DNA from: DATKCN01 sp035513175
GTDB lineage: Bacteria > Chloroflexota > Chloroflexia > Thermomicrobiales > CFX8
NCBI GenBank assembly: GCA_035513175.1
Contig: DATKCN010000152.1
Location: 1-21,739 of the forward strand
Length of the DNA stretch: 21,739 nt
Reading direction: 5' to 3'
How positions within the stretch are numbered: position 1 is the stretch's first letter; the number at the start of each line of letters is the position of its first letter. The notes beneath the pieces were generated by a model that saw nothing but the letters and a program-made list of their open reading frames with translations, did no database searches and was not told the DNA's origin. Made by a program: the position numbers and the translations under genes. Below, piece by piece: positions 14,301 through 21,739 of the stretch.

Positions 14301-15454
14301 GGCAGCGAACCGGACAGACCCACCCGGCGGATCCGACGATTTCCGTCTGTATGATCGTCAAGGACGAAGAGGAGCACCTGTCGCGCTGCCTGGAGAGCGT
14401 CCACGGTCTGACCGATGAGATCATCGTCGTCGACACCGGCTCGACCGACAACACGGTGTCGCTCGCGCGGCGCCACGGCGCGCGGGTGTTCAACGCGCGC
14501 TGGATTGACGACTGGGCCGCTGCCCGTAACGCATCGTTGCAGCAGGCCACGAAGGACTGGATCCTCGTGCTCGACGCCGACCAGACGCTCGATCCGGGCA
14601 GTCACGCCGAGATCCGCCGGCTGATCGCGGGCAACGAGCGCGCCGGCTACCTGCTACGCCAGCTGAACTACCAGGACAACGACGGCCGGACCTCGATCTT
14701 CGAGCACCTCACCGTCCGGCTCTTCCCGAACCGCCCGGACATCCGCTACGCCGGCCGCATCCACGAACAGGTCGTCAGCCTCGATCCGGACCGCAAGCTG
14801 GAACTGCGGCCGACATCGGTCATCATCCATCATTACGGCTATCTCCCCGAGATAGCCGACCCGCGTCGGAAGCTGGAGCGCGATCTGCCGGTGCTTGAGG
14901 CGCTGGTCCGCGATGAGCCCAACGAGCCGTTTCACGCCTTCAACCTGGGCGTCACCTATAACGGCCTGGGTCGCTACGAAGACGCCATAGCCATTCTCCA
15001 GCAGGCGACCACGATGGCAGTGGCCCAGGCAGCGGGCAGCCCGCCGATGTATGTCGCCAGCGCCTACGTGACGATGGCGCTGGCCTTGATCCAGCTTGGT
15101 CACGAGCAGACCGCGGCGGATGCCTGCCGGCGCGCGTTGGCGATCGCGCCACGTTTCTCCGACGCGTGGTGCGCGCTCGGCGTCGTCGAGGCGCGCCAGG
15201 GGCGGCTTACCGACGCGTTGGAAGCGTACCGGCGGGCGCTCGATCTGGCCGGTGGGGCGCCGGTTGTCCCTACTGACCGCTCGACATCCGGCTGGAAGGC
15301 GCTCCTGGGCATCGGCGAGGTGCTGCTGGCCCAAGACAACCCGATAGCCGCCCGAGAGCGGCTCGAGCAGGCCGGCGCGCTCTCACCGGGCAACCCCGCG
15401 ATCGAGCGGGCGCTCGGCCAGGCACACGAGCGGGTCAGGCAACGCGGCGGCTGA
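11363..15454 (+). CDS. Four-module glycosyltransferase (GT-A / GT4 / GT4 / GT2) with TPR tail
   Basis: The protein is about 1,363 aa. Residue numbers count from GTG 11357. Module 1 (about 4-205) looks like a GT-A domain of the family 25 or LPS type, with LEDDLAF at 74-80. Module 2 (about 222-590) is a GT4-type GT-B domain with the E480-x7-E488 donor motif in GEAWGRPYMEAMAMG. Module 3 (about 606-970) is a second GT4 domain with E860-x7-E868 in AEGFGLPLLEAMACG. Module 4 (about 994-1160) is a GT2 domain with SVCMIVKDEEE, VVDTGSTDNT (1024-1033) and LDADQ (1072-1076). Residues about 1190-1360 form TPR-like helices (LGVTYNGLGRYEDAIAIL, LGVVEARQGRLTDALEAYRRAL). The GT2-TPR half resembles SunS-type protein glycosyltransferases. 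No signal peptide or membrane segment is seen, so it is probably cytoplasmic. The start is uncertain: GTG 11357, ATG 11363 and ATG 11366 all lack a good ribosome-binding site. Confidence 0.85.
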   Translation: MMSIAAYMLTCEERAAVRRLTLLEFALTDWPDQVQVAIDPARDEAPHARLSGACHALLQHAAAAGHDHVLILEDDLAFNRNLFHNLQSWPALRAAGEHFFGTLFHAGHRQVRSDVAPGFAEADPLKVHGSLAFVMSRGMLAYALEHWHAIDAPPDLKLPRLAARRGPVYDHVPSLVQHVGGKSMASDDFHRAEDFDPLWKAGQPAAFALAPPAARRAANEVSVVWQGHLTDMSGYADETRNFVFALDQAGVDIAVAPVHPSIMVRLPPIEMERLRQLSLKRPDGPFVHISHMGARHFQPHPAAVRNIGRTMLETDSIPPSWVACCNAMDEVWVPCAFNVETFTRSGVDPAKLHRVPGAISTELYDPRLPPLDSPQFSGFVFLSVFGWSLRKGWDALIRAYVDEFSRDEAVTLVLKVFPPVGKTIDHLRRDVERFMRDAMGRDPATTPAVQLLDIALSPAEMARLYRSVNAFVMPSRGEAWGRPYMEAMAMGLPTIGTRSGGNLEFMTDANSYLIECEFVATPAAGVREAPVFRAARWAEPSVDHLRQLMRQVFEDRDDAAARGALASEQIRASFSRERVAALVIERLEASGVTVGRRAAPRVRRPTVVWHGDYRSSHSFAIVNRELCAALRASGRINLTVAATPPLATPLAGNLKAAALTAHAGQPPSDADIHVRFSWPPTFEPPPAGRLVQMLTWEFGSLPRDWIAPLNEIADEVWVPSAYIRDCFIGSGVRSEKVAVMSYGVDPARYNPRAAPLDLPTDKRFRFLFVGGTISRKNVDELLGSYLETFRPSDDVCLVIKDTGVGSFYGPPRLRERIRRLQADPSLPEILYIERELPDEQMPGLYTACHTLVHPHRAEGFGLPLLEAMACGLLVIAPDFGACLDYCDPTVARLVSGSVVQFPEPRVDAIETVSRPWWFQVDAHALANAMIDAFESPETTKEIGARAAERVRRQFSWDQAAEIASERLERLATRPVWRSQRQRTGQTHPADPTISVCMIVKDEEEHLSRCLESVHGLTDEIIVVDTGSTDNTVSLARRHGARVFNARWIDDWAAARNASLQQATKDWILVLDADQTLDPGSHAEIRRLIAGNERAGYLLRQLNYQDNDGRTSIFEHLTVRLFPNRPDIRYAGRIHEQVVSLDPDRKLELRPTSVIIHHYGYLPEIADPRRKLERDLPVLEALVRDEPNEPFHAFNLGVTYNGLGRYEDAIAILQQATTMAVAQAAGSPPMYVASAYVTMALALIQLGHEQTAADACRRALAIAPRFSDAWCALGVVEARQGRLTDALEAYRRALDLAGGAPVVPTDRSTSGWKALLGIGEVLLAQDNPIAARERLEQAGALSPGNPAIERALGQAHERVRQRGG

Positions 15455-15508
15455 GCGCGCGCCCCGGCGCGCCCCGTTCGTTCCGTGACGAGGTTTCGGG
15501 TCGGCGTC

Positions 15509-17542
15509 TTACGGCGCTTCATCGAGGAAGAGAACCCGCAGTTGCAGGTCGCGCACGAGCGCTCTCTGGAAATGAACCGTTGCGACGCCGTCCCCGACCT
15601 CAAGCCAGGCTATCTGATCCTGGGCCCCCGGCTCGTTCAGGATATTGACAATCAACGCGGTCGTCACGTTGATCCGTTCGTCGGTTATCGTCACGCTCCT
15701 CGAGCGACGCGCCGCCGTCAGCGTCATGCCCGGCAGACAGACTGTCCCGCCGTTGACATACAGCGCAGGTCCACCGGCCGTATTCTGTGCCGTCAGCGCG
15801 GGCACGCCCGCCTCGGTCGATGTCACCTGAACCGGCGCGCTGAGTTCACTGCCGCCTCCGGCGTACAACGGCCCGTCCAGGTCGATCCTTCCGGACGGCA
15901 CGAGTAACGCGGAACTGCCCGGATCAGTGTGCGAGACTCGCAGGGCTGGCTGTCCAGACGTCGCGCCAACGATGTTTGCGGTGTCAAAGCTGATGCTGCC
16001 CGTGGACAGGTTCCCGGCAACATCCAGGCTGCCGCCAACCGCCATGCCGCCATCGACTCGCAACGCTTCGACGCCGGCTTCCGAGGTGAAGAACCCACCC
16101 AGCGCCGTGCCAATTCCATGCCCGGCCACGGCGGCAGTCACCGTCGTTGTCAGCGGCACAAACGGCAGCGACGCCCCGCCGAAGCTGACCAGTCCGGAGC
16201 TGGTCCCGACAACCTGAAGCCCGGACCCGCCATCGCTCACCACGTCGAGCGCGAACGGCTCGTTGCCGTCCCCACGAACCTCCACGTGCGGTCCGAAGTG
16301 ACTGTCCCCGGTCAGATTCATCGTCGCCGTCACGGTCAGGGCAACCTCCGGCTGCGTGTCCAGCCGGAAGACCGGGTCGCTCTCATCCAGACTCAACACG
16401 TGAAAGTGGTCGGCGGCGACGCTGACCACATTGCCTCGGTAGCGAATCGTCGATGCGTCAGCCTGTAAATCCGTCAACGTCACCGCCAATGTCGGTGCTG
16501 GCAAGCTGTCGAAGCGTAGTCCCGCACTGCCACCCGACCTCGGGACACTGACCGCGAAGCTGCCGAACGTCCCGTCGAACTGGCTGCCGGAGAGTGTCAC
16601 GATCGAACCAGCGTCGACGGAGAAGGTGCTCGGGGTCGCGTCGAACGCGCCATCGGACAGGTCGAATGCCACGCCGCCGGGGGCTTCATTGCCGACCCGC
16701 AGCGTTGGCTCGGTCGTCGAGTCGAGCGTCAGATCGAGCGGGGCAGCGACACTCCCGCCGCCCGGGAACGAGCCCCCAACACCAAGATCGCCCGCGATGT
16801 TCACGTTCCCGCCGAAAGTCCAGTCTCCTGTCGTGGTTACGTTAGGAACAGTCGCCAGTGCGTCGATCACGAAGACGCTCGAAAACGTCTCCCGTGATCG
16901 GACATTCAGCTGGTCAACGATGAAGTCCATCGACGGCGTCTGCAGCGACGACGAGAACGCCTGCAGGTCCAGCGACGACGACGATGCCGGGTCTGACGCG
17001 CTCGTCGCCCGGAGTGAGAACGCGCCGGGATCAACGGAGAGCTCAGCCACCAGGTCACCGGTAAGGCCGTCAGTGACGACCAGCCGTAACTCGACGACAT
17101 CAAAGCGCGCGATCCGACCGGCGACATCCAGCGCGACACCGTCTGCCGCTTCGGCCTTCAGCGCCGTGCCGGTCGTCGCGTGGGCGTGGACGCCGACGCC
17201 GATGTCAGTCTGGGCAAGCACACTTGTCACATCCGTCGGCGCGATCGGCGGCAGGGTTCCGGGCGAGGCGAGAGCATGGAAGCCCGTCCCGTGCGTCAGG
17301 ACCTCAATGCCCCGGTGAGGGGCGAACATTGACAGGCCCGGATCAGCGCTGCTGAACCAGGCGGTCACCTCCGATGTCGTGTTCGATTGTTCGAGGATGA
17401 GACAATTTTCGCCGTCAACTGTGAGCGCGTTCGGACCATCGGCCGCTGCGGCGCCATCCGTCTGCTTGACGAGTGCCCCGGCGGCGAGCGCGGCAGCGCC
17501 CGTCAGTAGCGTTCGACGCTTGAGGCGATGTTCATCTGGCAT
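15509..17542 (-). CDS. Tat-exported repetitive beta-rich surface protein
   Basis: The 677-aa product begins MPDEHRLKRRTLLTGAAALA, a twin-arginine signal (R9, R10, hydrophobic stretch, cleavage probably after the AAAA near residue 34), so it is probably folded before export. The rest is low in Lys, Cys and aromatics and rich in Gly, Ser, Thr, Val and Ala, with loosely repeated motifs of the form 'P-x-L-R-V ... G-x-A-L-x-V ... G' (for example EPTLRVGNEAPGG, QPALRVSHTDPGS, VPALTAQNTAGGP) and GNVNIAGDLGVGGS / GSLDVAGNLSTGS runs. Such patterns suggest stacked beta strands as in tail-fibre or beta-helix proteins. The last ~70 residues (VTITDERINVTTALIVNIL...) resemble a C-terminal domain common in Actinobacteria/Chloroflexota exported proteins. 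ATG 17542 follows AGGGGG; the upstream extension is rejected because it would bury the Tat signal. It is convergent with the large glycosyltransferase, 54 nt apart. Confidence 0.8.
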   Translation of the reverse strand: MPDEHRLKRRTLLTGAAALAAGALVKQTDGAAAADGPNALTVDGENCLILEQSNTTSEVTAWFSSADPGLSMFAPHRGIEVLTHGTGFHALASPGTLPPIAPTDVTSVLAQTDIGVGVHAHATTGTALKAEAADGVALDVAGRIARFDVVELRLVVTDGLTGDLVAELSVDPGAFSLRATSASDPASSSSLDLQAFSSSLQTPSMDFIVDQLNVRSRETFSSVFVIDALATVPNVTTTGDWTFGGNVNIAGDLGVGGSFPGGGSVAAPLDLTLDSTTEPTLRVGNEAPGGVAFDLSDGAFDATPSTFSVDAGSIVTLSGSQFDGTFGSFAVSVPRSGGSAGLRFDSLPAPTLAVTLTDLQADASTIRYRGNVVSVAADHFHVLSLDESDPVFRLDTQPEVALTVTATMNLTGDSHFGPHVEVRGDGNEPFALDVVSDGGSGLQVVGTSSGLVSFGGASLPFVPLTTTVTAAVAGHGIGTALGGFFTSEAGVEALRVDGGMAVGGSLDVAGNLSTGSISFDTANIVGATSGQPALRVSHTDPGSSALLVPSGRIDLDGPLYAGGGSELSAPVQVTSTEAGVPALTAQNTAGGPALYVNGGTVCLPGMTLTAARRSRSVTITDERINVTTALIVNILNEPGAQDQIAWLEVGDGVATVHFQRALVRDLQLRVLFLDEAP

Positions 17543-17615
17543 GGTGGGCCCCCTGAACAGAGAACGAGGTAACGATGCAGAGGCACGGGTGTCTCTCTCC
17601 GGCTTGAACACCTCC

Positions 17616-17644
17616 AATCTAGCGCCGGTCGGAACGAATGTCAA
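17616..17644 (-). promoter_or_regulatory. Strong sigma70-type promoter of the Tat-exported protein gene
   Basis: On the minus strand a perfect TTGACA (17644-17639) is followed after exactly 17 bp by TAGATT (17621-17616), 4 of 6 to consensus. Initiation near 17609 gives a leader of about 67 nt before ATG 17542. It is the best promoter in the window. Confidence 0.75.
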
Positions 17645-17725
17645 GATCGCGATTGAAAGATCGTGGGTCCAGCGCGGGCTGCATGACAGGCCCGGCTTTC
17701 CGCGGCGGTATCGCCCTCTCCGGGC

Positions 17726-18553
17726 CTATTCGAAGGCGACGCCGTGCGCGTCCAGCAGCCCGCGCAACGCCACCGCCGCCTCCCCAAACAGCTTTGGCCC
17801 GCTGAATCCGGACGCTGCTCCGGCGACTCGCAGATGTGGCTCCAGCGCGAAGTTTCCGTCGTACCCGCTGTCCAGCAGCCCGGCAATCGTGGCCGGCCAG
17901 TCCGCGTCGCCCGACCCGGCGACCACGATCCGGCGCGTGGAGCGGTCGGTGTCCTTGACGTGCACGTACTCGATCCATGGACGCAGCAGCTCGAAGGCGC
18001 GTGGATGCGGCGCGACGCCCGCCGAGACGAAGTTGCTCGGCTCCCAGACGGCTCGCAAGGACCGGGATTCGATCTCTATCAGCAGGTCGCGGCAACGCTC
18101 CGGGACGTCTCCGTAGACGCCGCTCTCGTTCTCGAGCAGTAGCGTCGTGTCGGACAGCTCGGCCAGGCGGGTCATCTGTCCCAGTCGCTCCAGCACGGCC
18201 TCGCGGTGCGTCGCGGGGTCGTCCCCGTCCACCATGTAATAGGAGAAGACGCGCACGTACGGCGCGCCCAGCGCCTGCGCGATCGACAGCGCGCGGCGCA
18301 GCGCGTCGAGTTGCGGCTGGAAGTCTGCCGACAGCGGCGCCTTCCCAATCGGCGAGGCCACGCACGTCGTGTGCATGCCCCGTTGTGACAGTTCCGTCGC
18401 CACCGTGGCGACATCCTCGTCGCTGAGGTCCAGCACGTTCCGTCCCCAGGCCGCGCGCAGGTCCAGCCGCTGGATGCCGAGCGCCTGCAACGCGTCGAGC
18501 TGCTCCTCCAGGTCGTCGGCGATCTCGTCGCCGAATCCGGAAATCGTCCACAT
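17726..18553 (-). CDS. Sugar phosphate isomerase/epimerase-like TIM-barrel protein
   Basis: This is an AP endonuclease 2 / xylose-isomerase-like TIM barrel of 275 aa. The metal-ligand pattern is visible at the ends of strands: E141 in LLLENESGVYG, the W170-E171-P-S-N174 strand, H198 in YVHVKD, and E238 in FALEPHL, as expected for a divalent metal site. Members isomerise or epimerise keto-sugars or inositol derivatives; the substrate cannot be read. ATG 18553 is the natural start (MWTISGFGDEI is typical), with GGGGGTAG upstream. It follows the secreted glycoside hydrolase by 94 nt on the same strand, so the two may be linked in carbohydrate use, an inference from position only. Confidence 0.82.
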   Translation of the reverse strand: MWTISGFGDEIADDLEEQLDALQALGIQRLDLRAAWGRNVLDLSDEDVATVATELSQRGMHTTCVASPIGKAPLSADFQPQLDALRRALSIAQALGAPYVRVFSYYMVDGDDPATHREAVLERLGQMTRLAELSDTTLLLENESGVYGDVPERCRDLLIEIESRSLRAVWEPSNFVSAGVAPHPRAFELLRPWIEYVHVKDTDRSTRRIVVAGSGDADWPATIAGLLDSGYDGNFALEPHLRVAGAASGFSGPKLFGEAAVALRGLLDAHGVAFE

Positions 18554-18647
18554 GACCGCTACCCCCGGACTATCACACCCGCGCCCCGTCGGGACGGAGG
18601 AAGATCATAGTCGATTGCGGGCTGGCGGCGGCAGGGGGCGCCGGGCG

Positions 18648-20381
18648 TCACTGGTACTGCCGCGCCGTCGGCAACAAGCTCATCTCCGGCGGCCAGAGCC
18701 ATCCGGCGTGCTGCAGGTCGTCACGAATGAGCAGGCCCAGCAGCACCTCGAACTCCGTCCCGGCGAATTGCGGGTGGTACTCGAAACGGGCCCGCTCGAA
18801 GTACTGCACCGTGTGCAGCACACCGGTGTCGGGATTCAGCTCGATGAACTCCTCGGAGATGGGGTAGCCGAAGGTTGCCAGCCCGCCGTGCTGCTGCCAG
18901 AAGGCGCGGAAGCCGTATGCCAGGCTGTGGCCCGTCTCCGGGAAGCAATCCCGGTCGGGGCCCGGCGCGCAGCCGCCAAGCGAGCGGAACGGCTCCTCGT
19001 GGCGCCGGTGCGCCGTGTTCTCACTGCCGGCCAACGTGCCGAGCACCTCGCCCCAGCCGCCCAGGTGCTCGGGGTGGAACTCCAGCCGCGCCCGCTCGAA
19101 GTCCTGCGCCAGCAGCCAGGAGCCGTCCGCCTGCTGGCGGGGATACGGGCGCGTCAGCGGCAGCCCCATGATGCGCAGACCTCCGCGCGTGGCCCAGGCG
19201 TCGAGAAACCGGCCGTGGATCGCGTGCCCCGTCTCCGGGAACATGACCTCGTCGCCCCAGGGCTGGGCGGGCAGGCCGCCGCGGTCGAGATTCTTGAACG
19301 CGTCATAGAAGATCGGCTTCGGCGCGAACTCGGTGTGCGGCCCGAGCCATTGGTAGCCGTTCTCGTCCGGCACGATCTCCATCAGCCCGAAGTAGTCGGC
19401 CGGAACCGCGTTCCAGTCGTGCAGCATGTGCAGGTGGGCGAACTCGATGTACGGCTGGCGCTTCATCCAGTCGACGGCTGCCACGAGATTGCGGGCCTGA
19501 CTCTCCACGCCGTGGTTCCAGCCATATTCGGTGATCCAGATCGGCTTGTGCGCGTCTCCCCGCTCGATCATCAGGCCACGCAGCCACTGAATGCGCGCGT
19601 AGTTGATCTCAGCGGGCTCGGCGCCGGGAGCCGGATCATACGCCCAGTTGTAGGGGTGGATCGAGACCGCGTCCCACGGTTGGTTGCCGGCGCCGTGCCA
19701 GGCCTCGCTGATGTTGTAGACGTACTCCATGTACTCCGGACCGACCAGCGTCTGCGCGGCGACGACGATCTCGGGATTTACCTCGTGGGCGACATCGTAG
19801 AAGACGCGCAGGTTGCGCAGGTAGACGGTCGCGTCCTGACCCAGGCGCTGCCACATTTCCGGCTCGTTCCAGAACTCCCAGTGCTCGATCCAGGCGTAGC
19901 GGGTGACGGCGGCGCGGGCCGCGTTCTCGAACGCGCCGTACATGTCCTCTCGCAGCTCGCAGACGTAGATCTCGGTGGCGGGGTCGTCGCAACCGTCCCT
20001 GTCGACCGAGGCCCAGCCGGGAATGGTGTTGAAGTTGGCGACGATGACGATGTTGCGCCGGGCCAGCTCGCCGAGGACCGCGTCGTATTGCCGCCAGTCG
20101 AAGACGCCCGGCTCCGGCTCGAATCGGCGCCAGTCGATCGGCAGGCGCACCGTGGTGACCTTCAGGTCGGCGAGCGCGGCGAAGAGCTGGTCGCCATACA
20201 CCTCGGGGTCGAGCCACCAGGCATGGGAAGCGATGCCGTAGACCATGGGATTTCCGGTCTGGGTCGTGGAAGGGGTCTCATCACTGGCGCGCGTGTTCGT
20301 TGGAACGAGCGGAGCGATGCAGGCGAGGACCAGCAGGACCTGAAACACCCGCTGACGAGCACACCGCAACGCCACGCACAC
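18648..20381 (-). CDS. Secreted clan-A glycoside hydrolase with two PETGH repeats
   Basis: The 577-aa product has an N-terminal signal peptide (basic start, hydrophobic VFQVLLVLACIAPLV, probable cut near TRAS-DE at residue 33). A TIM-barrel glycosidase domain spans about 46-370, with E173 in FWNEPEMW as likely acid/base and E285 in WITEYGWN as likely nucleophile. This fits clan GH-A, nearest GH39/GH5-like by eye. The C-terminus has two copies of a Chloroflexota-style repeat: about 381-450 (FPETGHAIHG...FERARLEFHPE) and about 480-553 (FPETGHSLAYG...FERARFEYHPQ). These probably form a surface or carbohydrate-binding module. The start is GTG 20381, or GTG 20375 which has better spacing from GAGAGGGAG. 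The substrate is unknown; plant or microbial beta-glycans are possible. Confidence 0.85.
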   Translation of the reverse strand: MCVALRCARQRVFQVLLVLACIAPLVPTNTRASDETPSTTQTGNPMVYGIASHAWWLDPEVYGDQLFAALADLKVTTVRLPIDWRRFEPEPGVFDWRQYDAVLGELARRNIVIVANFNTIPGWASVDRDGCDDPATEIYVCELREDMYGAFENAARAAVTRYAWIEHWEFWNEPEMWQRLGQDATVYLRNLRVFYDVAHEVNPEIVVAAQTLVGPEYMEYVYNISEAWHGAGNQPWDAVSIHPYNWAYDPAPGAEPAEINYARIQWLRGLMIERGDAHKPIWITEYGWNHGVESQARNLVAAVDWMKRQPYIEFAHLHMLHDWNAVPADYFGLMEIVPDENGYQWLGPHTEFAPKPIFYDAFKNLDRGGLPAQPWGDEVMFPETGHAIHGRFLDAWATRGGLRIMGLPLTRPYPRQQADGSWLLAQDFERARLEFHPEHLGGWGEVLGTLAGSENTAHRRHEEPFRSLGGCAPGPDRDCFPETGHSLAYGFRAFWQQHGGLATFGYPISEEFIELNPDTGVLHTVQYFERARFEYHPQFAGTEFEVLLGLLIRDDLQHAGWLWPPEMSLLPTARQYQ

Positions 20382-20477
20382 TCCCTCTCGCTACCTCCCC
20401 GTTAGTGGTCAGGCGAGTATTCCATAGCGAGCGGGCGGCGGGTAGCGCCGCGCGGGCAGGAAGTGGTTCGCGTGAGC

Positions 20478-21371
20478 CTACGATCCCAGCTCATCCTCAT
20501 GGACCGGCTCGGCCGCGCGCATCCGCGTCAGTGTGTTCCCATGCGTAGACTGTTCCCCGCGCACCACGCGCGCAGCCAGCACCGGCGGGATATCCTTGAA
20601 GCTGAACCACGACAGCGGCCGCGCGCTGGCGACCGAGTCGTCGAAGGTCGGCTCCTCGATGCCGTTCAGGACGAAACCGTTGCGGAAGCAGGCGTTGAAG
20701 ACCTCGCTGAGCGGCCGGTCGAAGTAGTAGTGCGGCAGTGGCTCGCCAGGCATGCCCATTGCCTTGCCGGGCGGAATCGTCATGTAGCCGGTGATCTTCA
20801 CCGCGTAGGTCGCGATCAGCTCTCCGCCGCGGTCCTCCTCCTCCAGCGACAGGCGGGTGGCGTTCGAGTTGAAGCACGGATGCGGGATGACGAACACGAA
20901 GCGGCCGGCGGGGCGCAGCAGCCTCGGCAGCGTTCGCAGCAGCGGTTCGATGTCGGCCATGTCCATCAGCGCCATCAGGCACACGGCGGCGTCGAAGCGT
21001 CCCTCGCCGAGCGCCAGCAGCTGAGACTCGTCGGTGGCGTCGACGTGGCGGTATTCGACGCGGTCGGCATGCTCGGTTGTGCGGGCCCGCGCCAGCTCCA
21101 GGAAGCGACGGCTGAAGTCGGTCGCAACGACGGTCGCGCCCAGTTGGGCCATGCGTCGTGAGAACTGCCCGTTGCCGCAGGCGATGTCCAGCACCGTATC
21201 GCCCGGCTGAAGAGGCAGCAGCCGCTCGGCGGACGGACTGTTCAGGCGCAGGTGAAACGCGTTCCCCTCGCCCATGCGCTCGTCCCAGAACTCCGCCTTG
21301 GCGTCCCATATCTCCTGCGCCTCGCGGTTCAGATCGCTCCCCTGGCGGCCTGCGTCAGGTTCACCAGCCAT
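20478..21371 (-). CDS. Class I SAM-dependent methyltransferase
   Basis: This 297-aa methyltransferase has motif I VLDIACGNGQFSRRM at residues 60-74, the acidic loop VATDFSRRFLELA, a post-I region DATDESQLLAL and FDAAVCLMALMDMADIEPL, then PRLLRPAGRFVFVIPHPCF. The C-terminal part (about 185-270), with HYYFDRPLSEVFNACFRNGFVLNGIEEP, is typical of small-molecule methyltransferases of the UbiE/type 11 group. ATG 21371 follows GAGGAGGA at ideal spacing. It is not similar to the other methyltransferase (6606-7454) beyond the fold. It lies upstream of the glycoside hydrolase on the same strand with a 96-nt gap. The substrate is unknown. Confidence 0.82.
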   Translation of the reverse strand: MAGEPDAGRQGSDLNREAQEIWDAKAEFWDERMGEGNAFHLRLNSPSAERLLPLQPGDTVLDIACGNGQFSRRMAQLGATVVATDFSRRFLELARARTTEHADRVEYRHVDATDESQLLALGEGRFDAAVCLMALMDMADIEPLLRTLPRLLRPAGRFVFVIPHPCFNSNATRLSLEEEDRGGELIATYAVKITGYMTIPPGKAMGMPGEPLPHYYFDRPLSEVFNACFRNGFVLNGIEEPTFDDSVASARPLSWFSFKDIPPVLAARVVRGEQSTHGNTLTRMRAAEPVHEDELGS

Positions 21372-21681
21372 CCTGAATCCTCCTCATTCTGCATCGAGCC
21401 GGTGAGGAGGATATACCGGATTCGCGCCTGCGTCGTCGTGCGCTGCCGGCGCACTGGACCATGTCGACTGTGGCGTCGCCGCAACGAGTCCGCGACAATC
21501 TCGCGGGGCTCGCTGTCACTCATCTCACATCCCGCGCTCTACGGACGAGACGTCGAGATCGGCGTCCTGCGAACCCGCGTTGATGACGCACTCGCGGGCA
21601 GCGGGCGGCTGATGGCGCGTGGATCGGGGCGCAGCGCGGCATTCAGCCAGTTTGCTGAACGCAGGCGATTGCCGCGGTGGA
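21372..21681. other. Gap without a recognisable gene
   Basis: About 310 bases upstream of the methyltransferase. Short frames here have no recognisable content. TTCAGC (21642-21647) and GCTGAA (21654-21659) form a 6-bp inverted repeat about 22 nt past the stop of the gene at the right edge; there is no U-run, so it is at best a weak terminator. CCGGT (21399-21403) and ACCGG (21415-21419) flank a GAGGAGGATAT sequence. Confidence 0.45.
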
Positions 21682-21739
21682 CTACGACGATCGTGGCTCG
21701 AACACGTACTCGTCGCCATCCAGCACCGGACGGTAGCCG
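21682..21739 (-). CDS. C-terminal end of an unidentified gene (partial)
   Basis: Read from the right edge on the minus strand, the frame gives GYRPVLDGDEYVFEPRSS and a TAG stop at 21684-21682. The composition looks coding (GYRPVLDGDEYVFEP is a plausible protein end), and the gap to the next gene on the same strand is normal. Only 18 residues are in view, so no family can be given. Confidence 0.45.
   Translation of the reverse strand, partial: GYRPVLDGDEYVFEPRSS

Noticed and set aside
15509..17542. Prophage tail-fibre gene
   Set aside because: The fibre-like repeats are suggestive, but the protein has a Tat signal and its own promoter, and no phage structural, integrase or lysis genes are nearby.
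18369..20405. A 678-codon plus-strand frame opposite the glycoside hydrolase
   Set aside because: The minus-strand hydrolase has a signal peptide, catalytic glutamates and repeats; the plus-strand product is Arg/Val/Leu-rich without recognisable domains.
21525..21719. A 64-codon minus-strand frame at the right edge
   Set aside because: It overlaps the more protein-like C-terminal fragment at 21682-21739 in another frame and its product is Ser/Arg/Pro-rich without motifs.

Overview
The window is G+C-rich and densely coded. It looks like chromosomal DNA of a Chloroflexota bacterium, possibly close to Thermomicrobia/Sphaerobacter. The lineage is inferred from gene content: a carrier-protein (LysW-type) lysine/ornithine operon, a CxxC-x17-CxxC zinc-ribbon protein, a glycoside hydrolase ending in 'PETGH...FERARxExHP' repeats, and many short dispersed palindromic repeats in the gaps between genes. 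No 16S or other marker is present to confirm it.

Region 1 (1-6285, + strand) is an amino-acid biosynthesis operon: a LysX-like ATP-grasp paralogue cut by the left edge, then lysK, lysX, lysY, lysZ and lysJ. Together they encode the steps that ligate an alpha-amino-dicarboxylate to the carrier LysW, phosphorylate it, reduce it, transaminate it and release the product. lysW itself is not in the window and is expected just upstream. The first gene keeps the ATP-grasp outline but has lost its key ATP/Mg residues, so it looks like a pseudoenzyme. Four gene boundaries here are built on repeats: a G-rich element at the 5' end of the first gene, a 4 x 7-bp inverted heptamer array bridging lysK and lysX, a REPIN-like doublet that begins at the lysX stop, and a hairpin that supplies the likely ribosome-binding site of lysZ.

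Region 2 (6286-8984) is a 320-base repeat-bearing gap followed by three minus-strand genes (methyltransferase, PPOX-family flavin/F420 protein, alpha/beta hydrolase), with a good sigma70-like promoter ahead of the hydrolase. Region 3 (8985-10643) holds a 28-bp tandem duplication, a possible 32-codon leader ORF coupled to an MGT-type glycosyltransferase, then more repeats and a bidirectional-looking terminator. Region 4 (10644-17644) holds a minus-strand zinc-ribbon protein, a very large (about 1,363 aa) plus-strand protein with four successive glycosyltransferase modules and a TPR tail, and, convergent with it, a Tat-exported repetitive beta-rich surface protein with a near-consensus promoter. 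Region 5 (17726-21739, all minus) holds a sugar isomerase/epimerase-like protein, a secreted glycoside hydrolase, a methyltransferase and the last codons of another gene.

The most unusual items are the four-module glycosyltransferase, the apparently inactive ATP-grasp paralogue heading the lysine operon, and the way dispersed repeats have become part of start, stop and ribosome-binding signals of the operon.
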